Below are positions 13,031 through 24,884 of a stretch of 64,000 nucleotides of DNA, piece after piece (positions within the stretch are counted from its first letter, which is position 1; each line of letters opens with the position of its first letter). Location: assembly GCA_905331475.1 (NCBI GenBank), contig CAJNYU010000352.1:1-64000 (forward strand). The letters are read 5' to 3'. Under the pieces are notes generated by a model. It was given only the letters and a program-made list of their open reading frames with translations. It was not told the DNA's origin and searched no databases. The position numbers were made by a program, and so were the translations under genes. The stretch comes from Rotaria socialis (taxonomy: Eukaryota > Rotifera > Eurotatoria > Philodinida > Philodinidae).

Positions 13031-13204
13031 AATAAATACAAGTCAATGTAGAAAAAATCTAATTAGGTGCACTATCATCTATTTCTTAAAAATATATGCC
13101 GCTGACAATGGTTAAAAGACCTTTGATCAGTTCTTTTAGGTAATTAATTCAACCTGTGTACAATATTTTGTTCCTTATTCATATTACGTACACATTCTGT
13201 TCGT
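13031..13204. other. Spacer, nothing recognised
   Basis: AT-rich spacer between the CGAACCGA tract and the G-tract end. Confidence 0.4.
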
Positions 13205-13290
13205 GACGGTCGGTNGGTAGGGGGGGGTGGGTGCAAAATTCCTACCCTAAACACTTCAACACTCCTTTCAGGTCGTGTTTCACAAAAATA
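13205..13290 (+). repeat. G-tract end of the dispersed repeat family
   Basis: A short G run (with one N at 13215) followed by CCTACCCTAAACACTTCAAC, then CACTCCTTTCAGGTCG and TGTTTCACAAAA. The same order occurs inverted at 15838-15924 and directly at 58283-58343 and 58457-58517, so it is a defined end or internal boundary of a repeat that carries a variable G homopolymer. Confidence 0.75.
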
Positions 13291-13807
13291 ATGTCGCATA
13301 TATTAAAATGCAATTTTACAAGTTCAGGCTTTTTTAAATTAACTATTCCTATAGTTAACAGTAATGTTGTCTTGAATTTCAAACAATAGGTTTCCCGTAT
13401 ACATGATTGTTAGCATCAATGATGATACAGTGCAAGCCCCTCAAAAATCAGTGTTTGATAACAATAGGAGTTTGTTGGGATAGCCTATCTCTCAAGACAT
13501 GAGAGAGTTTTGGAAGTTGTTCAATACAAGTTGAAGTACCCTCTTTGGTCTTTAATTCCATAAAAAAAGATTCGCGGGGGATTTTCAAGAATAACCCTGC
13601 AAGATTTATTACGAAACACGATAAAATGAGCCTTTTCTATAAGAAATCTGCCCAGATACGCTTCGAAATTACTTGAATGGTTCTACTCTATGAGATAAAT
13701 TTTACCTACTAAAAAATCAACCTTCAATTCTCTATTATCTTCCATCCAAATTTTCAAATCTTTCTAACCCCTTCGAGGTCTCTTCGCATAACATTTTGTT
13801 CTGACAG
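13291..13807. other. Spacer, nothing recognised
   Basis: No supported feature. Confidence 0.4.
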
Positions 13808-13866
13808 GGGTGTGGAGGTGTGGGTATAACTTCTCTTACCATTCACACCCACACCCACACCCACCC
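13808..13866. repeat. Telomere-like inverted pair
   Basis: A G-rich patch (GTGTGGAGGTGTGGG) is followed about 20 bp later by a C-rich patch (CACACCCACACCCACACCCA), i.e. (TGTGGG)n facing (CCCACA)n. TGTGGG is the telomere unit reported for bdelloid rotifers. Confidence 0.8.
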
Positions 13867-14026
13867 TCAAGATTAAGACTTATAGAAAGGACGTCGACGT
13901 ATAGCGATTCGAACAGTTTGAAGCTTTTTTTTCTATCATTTCCCACCGAAACGATAAACCGGATGGACTCCTTTCAAGCCATGATTCACCTCGAAGGCAA
14001 GGTTTATTCTTCAATCTTTTGTGGAA

Positions 14027-14455
14027 CTCACATATATTTTCGAAGAAAATGGTGAGTGTAAGATTAAAAGCGAGAGTTTTGTGGCTCCCCGCTCCCCCCT
14101 CCCCATTACAGACATTAATTAGGTTAAACTTGTGCTAATTAACGATTAGACTAATTGAGTTGCCACTTCCTTCTTTACAGACACTAAGAATCAAGGGGAG
14201 GCTACCATTGCAGACACTAGCAACACAGGGGAGATAGCATTACAGACCTTAGCAACTAAGCTACGGTAGCATTACAGACACTAGCAACGCAGGAGGGATA
14301 CCATTACAGACATAAGTAATCAGGTTATGACATTACTATAAATTTTAAAGAATGAAAAAGATTTTTGAATTGAGCTACTTTGTATTGGCATACGAAATCT
14401 AACGGGCATAAGTGATTTCCACATTTTAGCCCCAAAGGGGCTGCACTAACAAGCT
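14027..14455 (+). mobile_element. Hairpin-ended non-autonomous element, copy 3
   Basis: The left end shares CACATATATTTTC and GAAAATGGTGAGTGTAAG with 31806-31850 and the following GGCTCCCC block with 9292. The body has five CATTACAGACACTAGCAA-type words (14101-14320). The right end TTTTAGCCCC AAA GGGGCT has a perfect 6-bp stem, followed by GCACTAAC. No protein coding. Autonomous partner not seen in the window. Confidence 0.6.
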
Positions 14456-15837
14456 TTTACATCATTTTGTAGAATTGAAAGCTCTATAAACGATAGAAAT
14501 TCCAGTTTGGGCCTGTTTGGTTCGATGAAATGGCTACAAAAATACTGCTAAAAATCATGATTTTAGGCTATTAAAATGTGACTCTTCTTACATATAATGG
14601 ACTAACTAAACCATGTAAACATATCATATTTTATTATTGTCATATATCATTTTCTACAGTTTGTAATGCTCTCTCATTTGGTATAAATGAAGAAGAAAAA
14701 AATCTCTAATTTAACCAAGCATACTCTTAATAAACTTTTATGGAATAATTTTCTATTATTTTCTGATAAACAATCTCTGGTGTTCTAAAGTTGCTACTTA
14801 CTAACTCTTTTTATAATGCGCCCAAATAAGCTAAAATTTTGGATTTTGTGGTTTCAGATTCTGATCTTTCAAACGCATATAAAAAATAACAAATCTAAAT
14901 ATTGATCAGTGCCTTCGTCCTCGGCCCTCTCACGGACTGTCTCTTACAATTGAAAATAAGTTCTACTTACTTTTCACATAATATGGCTAAATATGCGACT
15001 GTATTTTTGTGAACTTGCGGTCGATTTTACTCTCTATCTATTGTAGAAGTAACAACTTGGTTTTTTCCGACATAGATATGTTTATATGAATCAATGGACT
15101 GTAACATTTTCATCACATACTTAGTGTTTGATAAATATGCCCACATCATAACCTGTATTTTTTCCTCTCTCGTTCGTTGTATTTCATATTATTATGAGAA
15201 TCAAATAAAAACAAATCAATCTATATCTTCTAACGAAAAGACAAAATCAATTTTCTACTCACAGCTTTTGTTTTTTCAGCAATCTACTAAGCTGTATTTA
15301 ATTTTATATAAATTTAGAGATTGCGCTTGAGTTTGAAAATTAGTTAATAAGATAATGCAGAGTTAATTTTTCGATGTGTTTCATGTTTATTTTATTTTAA
15401 AATTTGAAACACTCATCAGGCTCTGCATTACAAGAAAAAGGAGAAGTTGTATGATTAATAAAATTAGGTAAAATGCTGGAAAATAGTTGGTGAAATTAGA
15501 TGAAATAATGATAAAATAGTGAAAAATAACAAGGTAATAGGGGCACAGTAGAATAAAAGAAAACTTTAAAAATTGTATATATATTATGTATGAAAACTTG
15601 GATTATAAAGTATTATAATGAGGAATAGTATGATTGAAACTGGCAACCTTCAATTTTAGTTAACAATTAGCAGAGGGGCTTTGATATTATAAAGCTATAT
15701 TAAAACATTATCCTACAATATGTTGTGCTTCAAACTGTAAATCGTAGCTGTTTCTTAAAAGCAACTGAAATATTATACTGATAAATAACCATTAGGTAAT
15801 TGATCCATTAGACAGGTACAGTTTGCTAAGATTAATT
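14456..15837. other. Spacer inside the inverted arrangement, nothing recognised
   Basis: AT-rich; open frames such as 15094-15330 lack any protein-like character. A GAAACAC/TGTTTCA pair near 15377-15410 is too short to call. Confidence 0.5.
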
Positions 15838-15924
15838 TGTGAATCAGAAAAATATACGTTATTTTGTGAAACACGACCCTGAACGGAGTGTTGAAGTGTG
15901 TAGGGTAGAAATTTTGTACTCACC
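15838..15924 (-). repeat. G-tract end of the dispersed repeat family, inverted copy
   Basis: Reverse complement of the 13205-13290 sequence: TTTTGTGAAACACGACC, then GGAGTGTTGAAGTGTG, TAGGGTAGAAATTTTG and a C run. It faces the copy at 13205, so the two delimit the inside of the inverted arrangement. Confidence 0.75.
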
Positions 15925-15938
15925 CCCCCCCCCCCCCG

Positions 15939-15974
<36 letters not shown>

Positions 15975-16034
15975 CGGGGGGGGGGGGGGGGGGNNNNNNN
16001 NNNAAATTTGTCCCCCCCCCCCCCCCCCCCCCCC
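15925..16034. other. Poly-C/poly-G run with N gap, assembly-suspect
   Basis: A run of C, then about 50 bases of nearly pure G, ten N, then AAATTTGT and another C run. A genuine short G tract belongs to the repeat family, but the long run, the switch from C to G and the fixed 10-N gap point to a joined assembly with homopolymer artefact. Sequence content and length here should not be trusted. Confidence 0.8.
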
Positions 16035-16079
16035 ACAGACCGTTACCGACAGGTAATCATCTGTCGGTAACGGTCTGTG
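16034..16079. repeat. Perfect 19-bp-arm hairpin
   Basis: CACAGACCGTTACCGACAG (16034-16052), loop of 8, then its exact reverse complement (16061-16079). It is the inner edge of the right arm; one half of it is also reiterated downstream as CTGTCGGTAACGATCTGTG. Confidence 0.85.
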
Positions 16080-17357
16080 ACGGGTAACTTACCTGTCGGT
16101 AACGATCTGTGATAGATAAATTTCGCCGATCGCAGATCATTACAGTGAGGTGATTTACTCATCACAGATCGTTACAGACCAGAGACCGTCACAGGGCAGG
16201 GCTGCCGTGCCCTGCCCTGATCTATTTTTTCTATAAAAAATTGTTTAAGAGAAATTTTTCGTAGTATTGATACTATGAGATATTGAAGTATTGATTAATG
16301 TCCACTTCGCGACTAAATCTGGTCAAGACGATATATTTTTTCTTCATTAGTTCTTATATAAAGAAGAAATGAAAGAACTTTTATCAATTCCTTTAGAAGA
16401 ACATTCATTAACCAATATATCCGGACTTTTGAACTGAGTTATATAAAAATTTCTTATTGAGGTGTAACTGTTTTATATGCCGATAATGAGTATCACTACA
16501 ATTCGATCGATCTAGCTTGTAAACCATTTGAATACAAAACAAACACGGCTGCAACTACGTTAAATGTAAATTTTATTTTATTATATTATAATTTTTTGCG
16601 ATTGCATTATATTCTTAATGAAAATCTTCATTGCATTTCATTGTTCACGTTTAGCTCTATTTTAAAAACATGTTGATTGCCACATTTTCTCAGCAGCATG
16701 TAAATAAATTATGAAATAGATGGTTTTAATTTGAATATACTCACAATTATTTTTATCAAAATCATGCCTTTTATATATTGAGTTCAACTTATAAGCCCTG
16801 CCCTGTCCTGCAGGGCAGGGCGAAGAAAAATTTACTATATAATCTTTACGACAGAGCAGGGCTGAAAAAAAATGGTCTATGGCGGTCTCTGTTACAGACA
16901 GGTGATTTATCCATCACAGAGCGTTACAAAGGTGCTTTGTCGAAGTCGAATGGAAAGCAATATTGAGGTGTTAAGGATACACATTTGGGTTACTTCCACA
17001 TATATTTTAATTGATGAATTAGCTAATTACGGTATAATTAGTTAATTAACGATAGCAGACCCTAACAGATATGCGTTGGAACAATCATAAACGGGTTAGC
17101 AAATTCAGGGTGGATAGAGAGGAGCACTTATGATATACTTTGATGAATAGTAGTGGACGTATTCGTACGGTCAAGGAACACATAATGATACAATATCAGT
17201 AAATTTATGACCTGCTTGCATTTTTCACTTGTATGTGGTGCATTGAAGTGTAATGAAAGAAAAAGTTCAGAAATATATAGAATAATTTGTTTTTCTGGTC
17301 AGAATTAACACTTACATCGTGTTTCACATTTTAATCCCGAAGGGATAGCGCTAACAG
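16050..17357 (+). repeat. Right arm of the large inverted repeat (hairpin family, copy 4)
   Basis: Homologous in inverted orientation to 12311-12895 over its whole length except for the 712-bp insertion at 16180-16891. It ends with GTTTCACATTTTAATCCC GAA GGGAT (17321-17346) and GCGCTAACAGC. Together the arms span about 5.0 kb with a non-coding centre. Either two copies inserted in opposite orientation or the element was duplicated as a palindrome. Confidence 0.85.
16180..16891. mobile_element. Non-autonomous hAT element with exact 8-bp target duplication
   Basis: The ends are CAGAGACCGTCACAG (left) and, reverse-complemented, CAGAGACCGCCATAG (right); they fit the YARNG start typical of hAT termini. 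Flanks are TTACAGAC at 16172-16179 and TTACAGAC at 16892-16899, an exact 8-bp duplication. The homologous inverted arm at 12776-12783 has the single uninterrupted target, which proves insertion. Just inside both ends are CAGGGCAGGGC palindromes (16193-16218 and 16796-16821). No transposase is encoded (712 bp, AT-rich), so it needs an outside enzyme. Confidence 0.92.
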
Positions 17358-17368
17358 CTTTTGTTCAG

Positions 17369-17908
17369 CCTTTAAAAGAGCACTTGCAATACAGTGAAAG
17401 ATACATCTTTAGCTTTCTTCGCTGAGGCTTGCTTCAACAGAACGTAGTATTTCTATGATGTTTCATGCTAAAGTGTAGCTAATGAATTGGCATGTGAATC
17501 ACACGAGAAAGAAATATTAGATGAACAGGAACGATGGATCTTCTTATGAAAAATTGTGAATTAAAAATGGGTTTTGCGTCGATGTAAATCTCGCAGTTTA
17601 GCAGGCACTCTGCTCTATTTATTAAGAGTCTTAATTATAAATGTATGAGCAATGCTATTTTGAGATTGCGAGATACGACGATATGAAAGCGAACCATGCT
17701 TATTCGCATCGAATTGGAATTTTTTACAAGTGTGAAGATCCACGACTTTTTATTAAACAATAATCTTATCGATGATTACCTAAACCAATCGAAACATATC
17801 TTGCGTAAAATCTTCCTCAGTGAATCACATCATTTTCTTTTGAAGCAAGCCTTAGCGAAGGAAGCTAAAGATGTATCTTTCAATGGATTGGAAGTGCTCT
17901 TTTAAAGG
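17369..17908. mobile_element. 540-bp inverted-repeat element, about 70-bp arms
   Basis: CCTTTAAAAGAGCACTTGCA at 17369 is repeated in reverse complement at the other end (17841-17908), with the shared core GAAAGATACATCTTTAGC and the GGCTTGCTTCAA segment. The arms are highly similar. A 69-codon open frame (17696-17905) runs into the right arm and ends in it; I do not recognise it. The element abuts the hairpin end of the right arm. No clear target duplication was found. Confidence 0.75.
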
Positions 17909-19912
17909 TTAAACAAAAAGATACATACGTTTTGAAAATTAACGTTGTGGACTTAACTGACTTGTTTATGATGCGGCAAACGTTTTTTTTGTATTGAATT
18001 GATGGTCTTCTTATTGTTTTGAAGGAATTTTGTTATTTTTTATGAATTACAAGGAAAAAGAGACGGTAGGATTTGGTATTGATTGACGTGTATTGGTAAG
18101 AAAATAAAACAGAACATTGTATGTGTTACTATCAAAATGATCAGCGAAAACATCTCTATAAAACTGATAAAGCCAATGTTCTGGTTCATTCCAACTCAAA
18201 AGACTGATTTTCCAAACAATATTCTACATATAGCGACCTAAGGAATCGTATAAAAATTCAATTAAATTATTTTGATTTCTTATGATTTTGATGCAATCTC
18301 CTACGATGCATCCGAATATGTATTTGGTTTTAAAATTCGAGTAATCTAAGAAGCACTTTCATTCTTATTTTGATAAAGGACTCGTCAAAATGTGTCCAAA
18401 ATAATGAAAAAAGCATTTTTAGTATTTTACCCTCACCTTTACGAAAACAGAATCAAAGCGCAATAAATTTATCACCAAAATGATCAGCGCAAAGTTCTCT
18501 ACAAACTCTGCAAGTTTTAACAAATTTGGGCGTGATCGCTGAATCGGCCGGCGATTTCCCATGGTAACACCCAACTACAAGAATTTATTTAGAAATCTTT
18601 CTGGATTTGCAAGATTATTGTCTAATTAAAAATCATATTGTTGTTGATTTCAAAGATTTCAATCGATTATATTTCGGATTTTGGTGCATAAAAATCTGAT
18701 GAGAATCTCATAGAATCTAATATAATTTGACTATTTTTCACTGGTTTACGATTAATGCGCGCCGATCACTACAAATAGGTGAATAAAAGCAAGCATTTAT
18801 CAGAGAAAGAAATTCTGTCATATCTTAAACTATGATTTAGCTTGAATTGACTATGAGTGACCCTCTGTAAGAATATAAGTTAACTATTATTCGAAATTTT
18901 GCATGCATGTTTCTATATTTTACTGTAGTGAATCGATTTTATTTATAGATAAAGAACTTCATTCGTGCATAGATTTAAGATACGGATCATAAATCAGCAA
19001 TTTGATATTCAGTAGGATTTCGCTAAGAAGATAACCTTTATCGAAAAATACGTCAAACTACAAAAAGCCGCGTGTTCTTTTGAGTAATTTTTATTAATGA
19101 CTTGATTTAGGTAGGAAGTAGACTATAGTATGATTCATTTGTATTAAATGACGCATGTGGAAAAATATGTTCTCTCGTTAGTCAATGTTGACTAATAACT
19201 GTCAGCTATCGAAAAACATTATTTGAAATTTGCTCTGAACTTGTGATCAGTAGAATTGAGATGTAACATGCTTTGCAGAAATGAAGAGAATTGCTTTTTT
19301 CTTTACATCTGAAAACAGTTTATCGATTGTTCAAAACTAAGTCACGATCATGACTAGGTTGATTGATAAAGTTCGAAAAGTTTCTCACAGAGCTTCTATC
19401 CACTGTCTATTCATTTATAGGAACAGTATATGAGAAAAACCGACTTTATTAAAAAGGAATAGGTAAGAGACAAACAGTATTATTCGATATGACTATATCA
19501 TCAGAGTCATTTTCGAAAGCAGTTTACATCGTTGTATGATGTTGGTTGATATTTACTATCACTTCCTCCAAAGTAGCTTTGACTCATTTCACGTATGAAG
19601 TTTTAGCCTACCTATATCTTATATTTCATTATTTTTATCCAAACCTACTGCAATTACATATAAAGTGAAAAGACAACGCATTCGTGTATGCAAACATAAA
19701 TATGGCCTTATGTAGAAAAGGTGAGACTGTTTCTCACGACAATTTCATCAATGCAGCTCTGCTCGGCACATATTGTTTCTTTTTTGTAATTTGACTCAAC
19801 ATACTTTCAGGAATAGCAATTAGACGTTATAGAACATGAATGATTCTGATTCTAAACCTTAAATTTATCCGTATTTCAATAGCATTGTAGATTTTACTGA
19901 GGTAATATTAGA
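17909..19912. other. Intergenic, nothing recognised
   Basis: Two loosely similar segments (AAAATGATCAGCG near 18137 and 18479) are the only internal repetition noticed. No gene supported. Confidence 0.5.
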
Positions 19913-20583
19913 ATGGATGTCGAAATGCGTGCTGAAGTACCAATAATTACCCAACCTTCACTAATTCAGACCAGTCGATTTGGAAGTTTAAAATCATTTT
20001 TTGCTACTCTGTTAACAGTATCATTGACATTTTGGTTAATTATTTTTCTGATTGCATTGATAAGTGCAATACCATTAACTCAATTAATTGTTGGAAGCTT
20101 GTTTAAAGATGAGTGCTCTATTAATTATCTTATTCCAATATATTTGATTGTTGCCGGTGTGACTGGATTAGTATATGTTATTATTTCCATGGGTCAAGTA
20201 GGTATTTTTTAATTTTTACTCGAATTAAATGTCATTGAACAATATACATGTAATTCTTACATTTCAGGCATGTGTATCAGAATCTGGAAGATTGGTATTA
20301 CTAGCGTTGAAAGTTTTATTTGAGCTATTTAGTTTGGCTTGGCTTATTGCTGTAAGAAAAACATTTTAAATACTTAAGATTTTGACTTCTGTTAAACTTT
20401 AATTTTATGCTAAAGGGAAATGTTTGGGTGTTTAGTGTTCAATCAACAGTGCAATTCACCAATCACAATGAGACAAATACGTACTGTCACCCGACTGCTT
20501 ACAACTGCGCGTTTATAACAATCATTCTCACATATACATTTGCATGTTGTGGACTTTGGATAATTTTTTATGAAAAATTATGA
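19913..20583 (+). CDS. TMEM272: TMEM272-like four-pass membrane protein
   Basis: Three exons, 19913-20197, 20268-20351 and 20416-20583, encode 178 residues; introns are 70 and 64 bp with GT-AG ends and both junctions fall between codons. The N-terminus is short and cytoplasmic; four hydrophobic segments lie at about residues 34-57, 70-92, 103-125 and 155-173. The signature IPIYLIVAGVTGL, the AGNVWVF start of the loop after TM3, and a Cys-containing TYCHPTAYNCA segment before TM4 match the TMEM272 family of small animal membrane proteins, whose function is unknown. Start is the first ATG in the frame. Isolated between long gene-free stretches. Family assignment is from motif memory, not from a search. 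Confidence 0.8.
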
Positions 20584-23500
20584 AATCTCTGCCATAATTA
20601 TATATACTCATGATAAACATCTGACTACCCTGAAATAATTAGTTTTCTTTTTTTAAATTTCAGTTTTAAGTTTTTAAGTCTTTGAATGCATTCTACTCCT
20701 ATGGGAATGGCGTAAAAAGACACTTGAATAAGTAGGAGTTTAAACTTTATAGATATTCAGCATTTTAAACTCATGATTCTCTCTGTGGTTCCGATAAATC
20801 AGCAATAAATAACTTTTACACAAAATATTATGGAATGTAAATAAAGCAATCTTTTGTTCATTATACTCATCGCGAGGGTGTGGGTGTGGGTGAAGTCTGT
20901 AGTTTTTCTTGTATGCATTGATCTCTGACCGGCGCACAACACTTCCGCAACGAACTGTATCGAACTGATAGGTTGAATTTTTCACTTTTCAACTGACTTC
21001 TGTTCCGGTTCCGTTAGATTAAAAGTTTCGGAACAAATCTCGATTTCGGATGGGTTCAAGTCGGCCGATAATTTCGAAAACGATTCTATTGATCTCTTCG
21101 TTCAAGGTTTGAGTAGTTTGATCTCTCTAAGACCAACACTTGTCCACACTCAAAATTAAAATAACCAAACCCAATCAATATAATCTGATTTATGGTAGAT
21201 TACTTCCTGTAGAGAGTGTTTTCTGTCCATAACCTTACATAGAGGTTTGAAAAATATAGTTCGGTTCAATCCGGCTTTAAAATTCGTTTTTTTCGGCTGA
21301 ATTCAGTTGAGTTTAATTTAAGAGATTTCAGCTACGGTTTTAATCTTAAAAAACGTGAATCACTCCCTTTTTCTGTCAAATAAACGAAGAGAAAAAGATC
21401 CTGTCCGTTTTCTAATGTTAATTACAATCGACAGATAGTTTACAATATATCATTCGATATTTTGGATTTTTTCCAATCAGTAATTTCATAAAAATATCTT
21501 TATCCGTTTGTTTTTATGAGTAATAACCGAACCTCCACTGTGCTTTAGTCATGCGTAGCTTCTTATATTTCACAAAAAATCGACACCACATGCAAACTAT
21601 AGAGGATATGCTTTTTCAAAGTTTTTGTAAATGTGCACACAGTGAAAATCCTCACGAGGAAACTTTAAGAGAAAAGGGAAAGTTTATTAATGAAATTTGG
21701 TAGCGTAACCGAAGTAGTGAACATCACATAGTGTGCATTCCCAGATAAAATTAGTTCGTTCAATCACATTTTACTGTCGTTCTCTGATCTTGTTTTGAAA
21801 AGATTAGCATGTAAATTTGGAGACATGAAAATCGATAGATCGCTCTCAGTTCTACGATCAAGTCATACTGATAATAAAGTGGTACAAGAGCTATTTCTCT
21901 ACATGAATAATATAAAAAAGCCGCTTGTTGTAATTACATAATTTAAGTGCGAATATTCGCGGAAAAAGCCAACACTAACTAATACGGCTGTACTTGGTAT
22001 TTAATATAAACAAACGTCACATATGCGACTTGCGCCTGTCACGCTTCCTTTTTTCTTTTATGTTGGAAAAAACACTGTTATGGATCGTTGATTTTGAATA
22101 TGACGAAATTACGTCTTGATGAAATCATATGAAATGTATGCATATATATACCTCAACCTTTCATTGAGAAACCCATTACCGACAGTCAACGTTACATTTG
22201 GTAAGATGAAATTGCTGACTCAAAAGTATTTTGTTTAGAATAGAAAAACTCCAGAGCGATGCTTTCAGTATAGTATAATTATGCTTTTCTTCGTGTTTCA
22301 AATATTGATGGCTAGATTGAAACTCAGCGTACGCAAACTTGATAACTTTTATCAAAAGTCATTTAGATCAATCCTAAAATATGAGAAAATCCTTTAGTTA
22401 TCAGTTTCATAAACATGTATCCTCAAAACCGGCTAATCATTATATTTGGATGACCCTTCAAAATAGAAGTTTCCTCACAAATTAGAATAATTCCTTGAAA
22501 CATTCTCGTACATATAGATATGAAAAAAGCCATTTCTGAGGTTTACCCAATCACCAAGATTGCACAGTAATTTCAGAAATTACTGAAATTTCAGAAATTC
22601 ATCGATTTATTTGAGATAGACCTGATCTCTCTAACTCATTATCATTGTATGTGTAAGCTGTGGCAAAGTTACATCGATTCTGTGAGTTATAACTTCGGCG
22701 CTTATTCTTATTAAATTTATGAATTCAATAGGTCCTTTATCAAATTTGTATTTTAGATATTCATATCCTGTTGAATTGCTTCTTATACACAAATCGATAA
22801 AAATCCATAATATAACTACGTAGGCAATAATTTACAGAGTATGTTCGAAATTCGAGACCTTGGTAATTAATGCACAATTGTTTAATATTAAAAAATATCT
22901 ATTAATGATTAAAGAAGATATGGAAAACTGCCTTTTTTAGACTTTTTGTTTTTAACTTAGCGAAATTGAAAATCTGCTCAGAAATGAATGAAATTCTGTG
23001 TCAATTGATTGTGACGCGACTTCAAACATCAGAATAATAACAATGAGAAAAGGACGTTAACGACGATATGAGATTTTTCTGCTCTATCCAAAAGATATTT
23101 AGTAAAACCAAATGTTTCATGAAGAAACCCAGTCAATTATACTTGATATTCACATGGATGATTATCACTTCTATACTACATAACAAGATTGAAGTAAGTC
23201 TGATGGGTTTGTCAAAAAGACTCCCCGTATTAAGAACACAAACCTACCACTCTGGTAAAGTATTCTTTTTATTTCCTAGTTTTGTAGCTTGTGCCCTAAT
23301 ATACATTGAGAACTAGTGTCTTTCTCTGACAGACTCAGCTTCTTAGATAAACTAATATTCTTATAATCAAATCATAAGATCAATCGGGATCGAGAATCGG
23401 CACTTTGCTCCCTTATGAAAGAAGGTTTTAAATTTCTAATTTCATTTTCAAAAGCAGTCATAAAGATCTTCTAATTTCTCATTATCACCAGTGTTTCAAA

Positions 23501-24884
23501 CTTATCAAGGATCGAACAAAACCCGGAGTACCGCCGTGAATTATATAGTATGTAGACGTATAAGACGACTTGGTGTGGCATTACCTAAACAACAAAACAA
23601 TGTATGTTCATGAACCTTTTTCGAAAACTTGTTTACATGTTCCATTTTCATTTTATATTCTCATAACTTTAAATGCTTCAATTCAAAGTTCCATATGGTG
23701 CTTGAGAATTCTCGAATGTCATGATTTTCAGGGCAAATTTTGCTTCTTTTTAATGACGGAGATCATCAACGATTCATTTTCTAGCAAAATAAGTATCGTA
23801 CTGGGAACCAGCGTCACAAAAACATGCAGAATAACATTTTTTACGCAAACTAATTTTGTCAAAATAGCATTCATACTCTCCTCAACTACCCTGTCAAGAA
23901 CATATCGACTGAGGACCCCCAAAGGGTGGTTTTGTTGAACAATCATTTTTCCAATGAGAAGTATGTTATTTTACGCATTTGGTGATGCTGATTCCAAATA
24001 CGATATTTATTTTGTTGGAGAATGAGTTGTTGATAGATTTCATTATCAAATAAAAACAAAATTCAAACTGAAAATTATGACACATGATAATTCTCAAGCA
24101 CTTCACGAAACTTTCAATTGAATTGTTTGGGGTTATTATGACATCAAATCAAAGTGGGGCATTTAAGCAAGCTTTGATCAAATTTTCATCATTACACATT
24201 GTTTTGTAGTTTAGAAAATACCACGCCACGTTTTCATATCCATGTATATTCCATGCGATTTGATCATGGAAATATTAGCTTATCTGCATAACTAAGACTC
24301 TCGAGGAAAAAAAACGGTTTGTCAAAGTATGTTAGGGTTCAAGCGACAAAACTAGGAAATAAAAACAATACTTGAGCAGCGCGGCAGATTTGGGCCCTTC
24401 ACACACCAGCTCCTTTCACAGTTGTAGTTCGACTCTACTGTTAATATATTGCGAGTATAAGTAGCAAGCCTACTTTTTCGTTCTAATTTGGACTTATATT
24501 TGAGTAAAAACTAAGATACTGCAATGTTTCAAACTACAAGTATGTGCCGATCACATAATTATATTAATAGTACAGAATTATACTGACCTCCTTATGAAAA
24601 ATAGCTTTGATTAAGTATGAATATCTGGATTATAACTTTGATGAATTTATCCATTTAAATTGTAACTTGAGCAACATTGTTATCGAAATTAAAACTCAAG
24701 CAGTCAGTATAACTTCAACAAGACATATATATATACGTATGTGCTTGTAGAAATCGAAACAAATTACAAATATTCATTTTCTTTCAATGGCGCGATTAGA
24801 GTCACAGAGATAGAGGCAATCTATCCGTATCAATTAAAAGAATATGTTGATACTTCAGAAAGTGTCAAGAAATACCTAAAAGTT
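20584..24884. other. Long gene-poor stretch
   Basis: Contains a telomere-like patch at 20874-20892 and TTCGGTTC-type words at 21000-21320. Open frames at 23068-23316 and 23570-23938 have no domain, no start context or splice support, and high Phe/Ile/Ser content as expected from AT-rich DNA. Nothing else recognised in 4.3 kb. Confidence 0.5.
20874..20892 (+). repeat. Telomere-like TGTGGG patch
   Basis: GAGGGTGTGGGTGTGGGTG, three near-perfect TGTGGG units, single orientation. Confidence 0.75.

Noticed and set aside
12892-13201. A second hAT insertion in the left arm starting CAGAGAGCG
   Set aside because: The putative right end and target duplication do not match.
15839-16087. Pro/Gly-rich open frame across a G run and N bases
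   Set aside because: It is a translation of homopolymer and gap sequence.
23570-23938. 122-codon open frame as a gene
   Set aside because: No domain, no splice support, composition as expected from AT-rich DNA, overlapped by an equal minus-strand frame.
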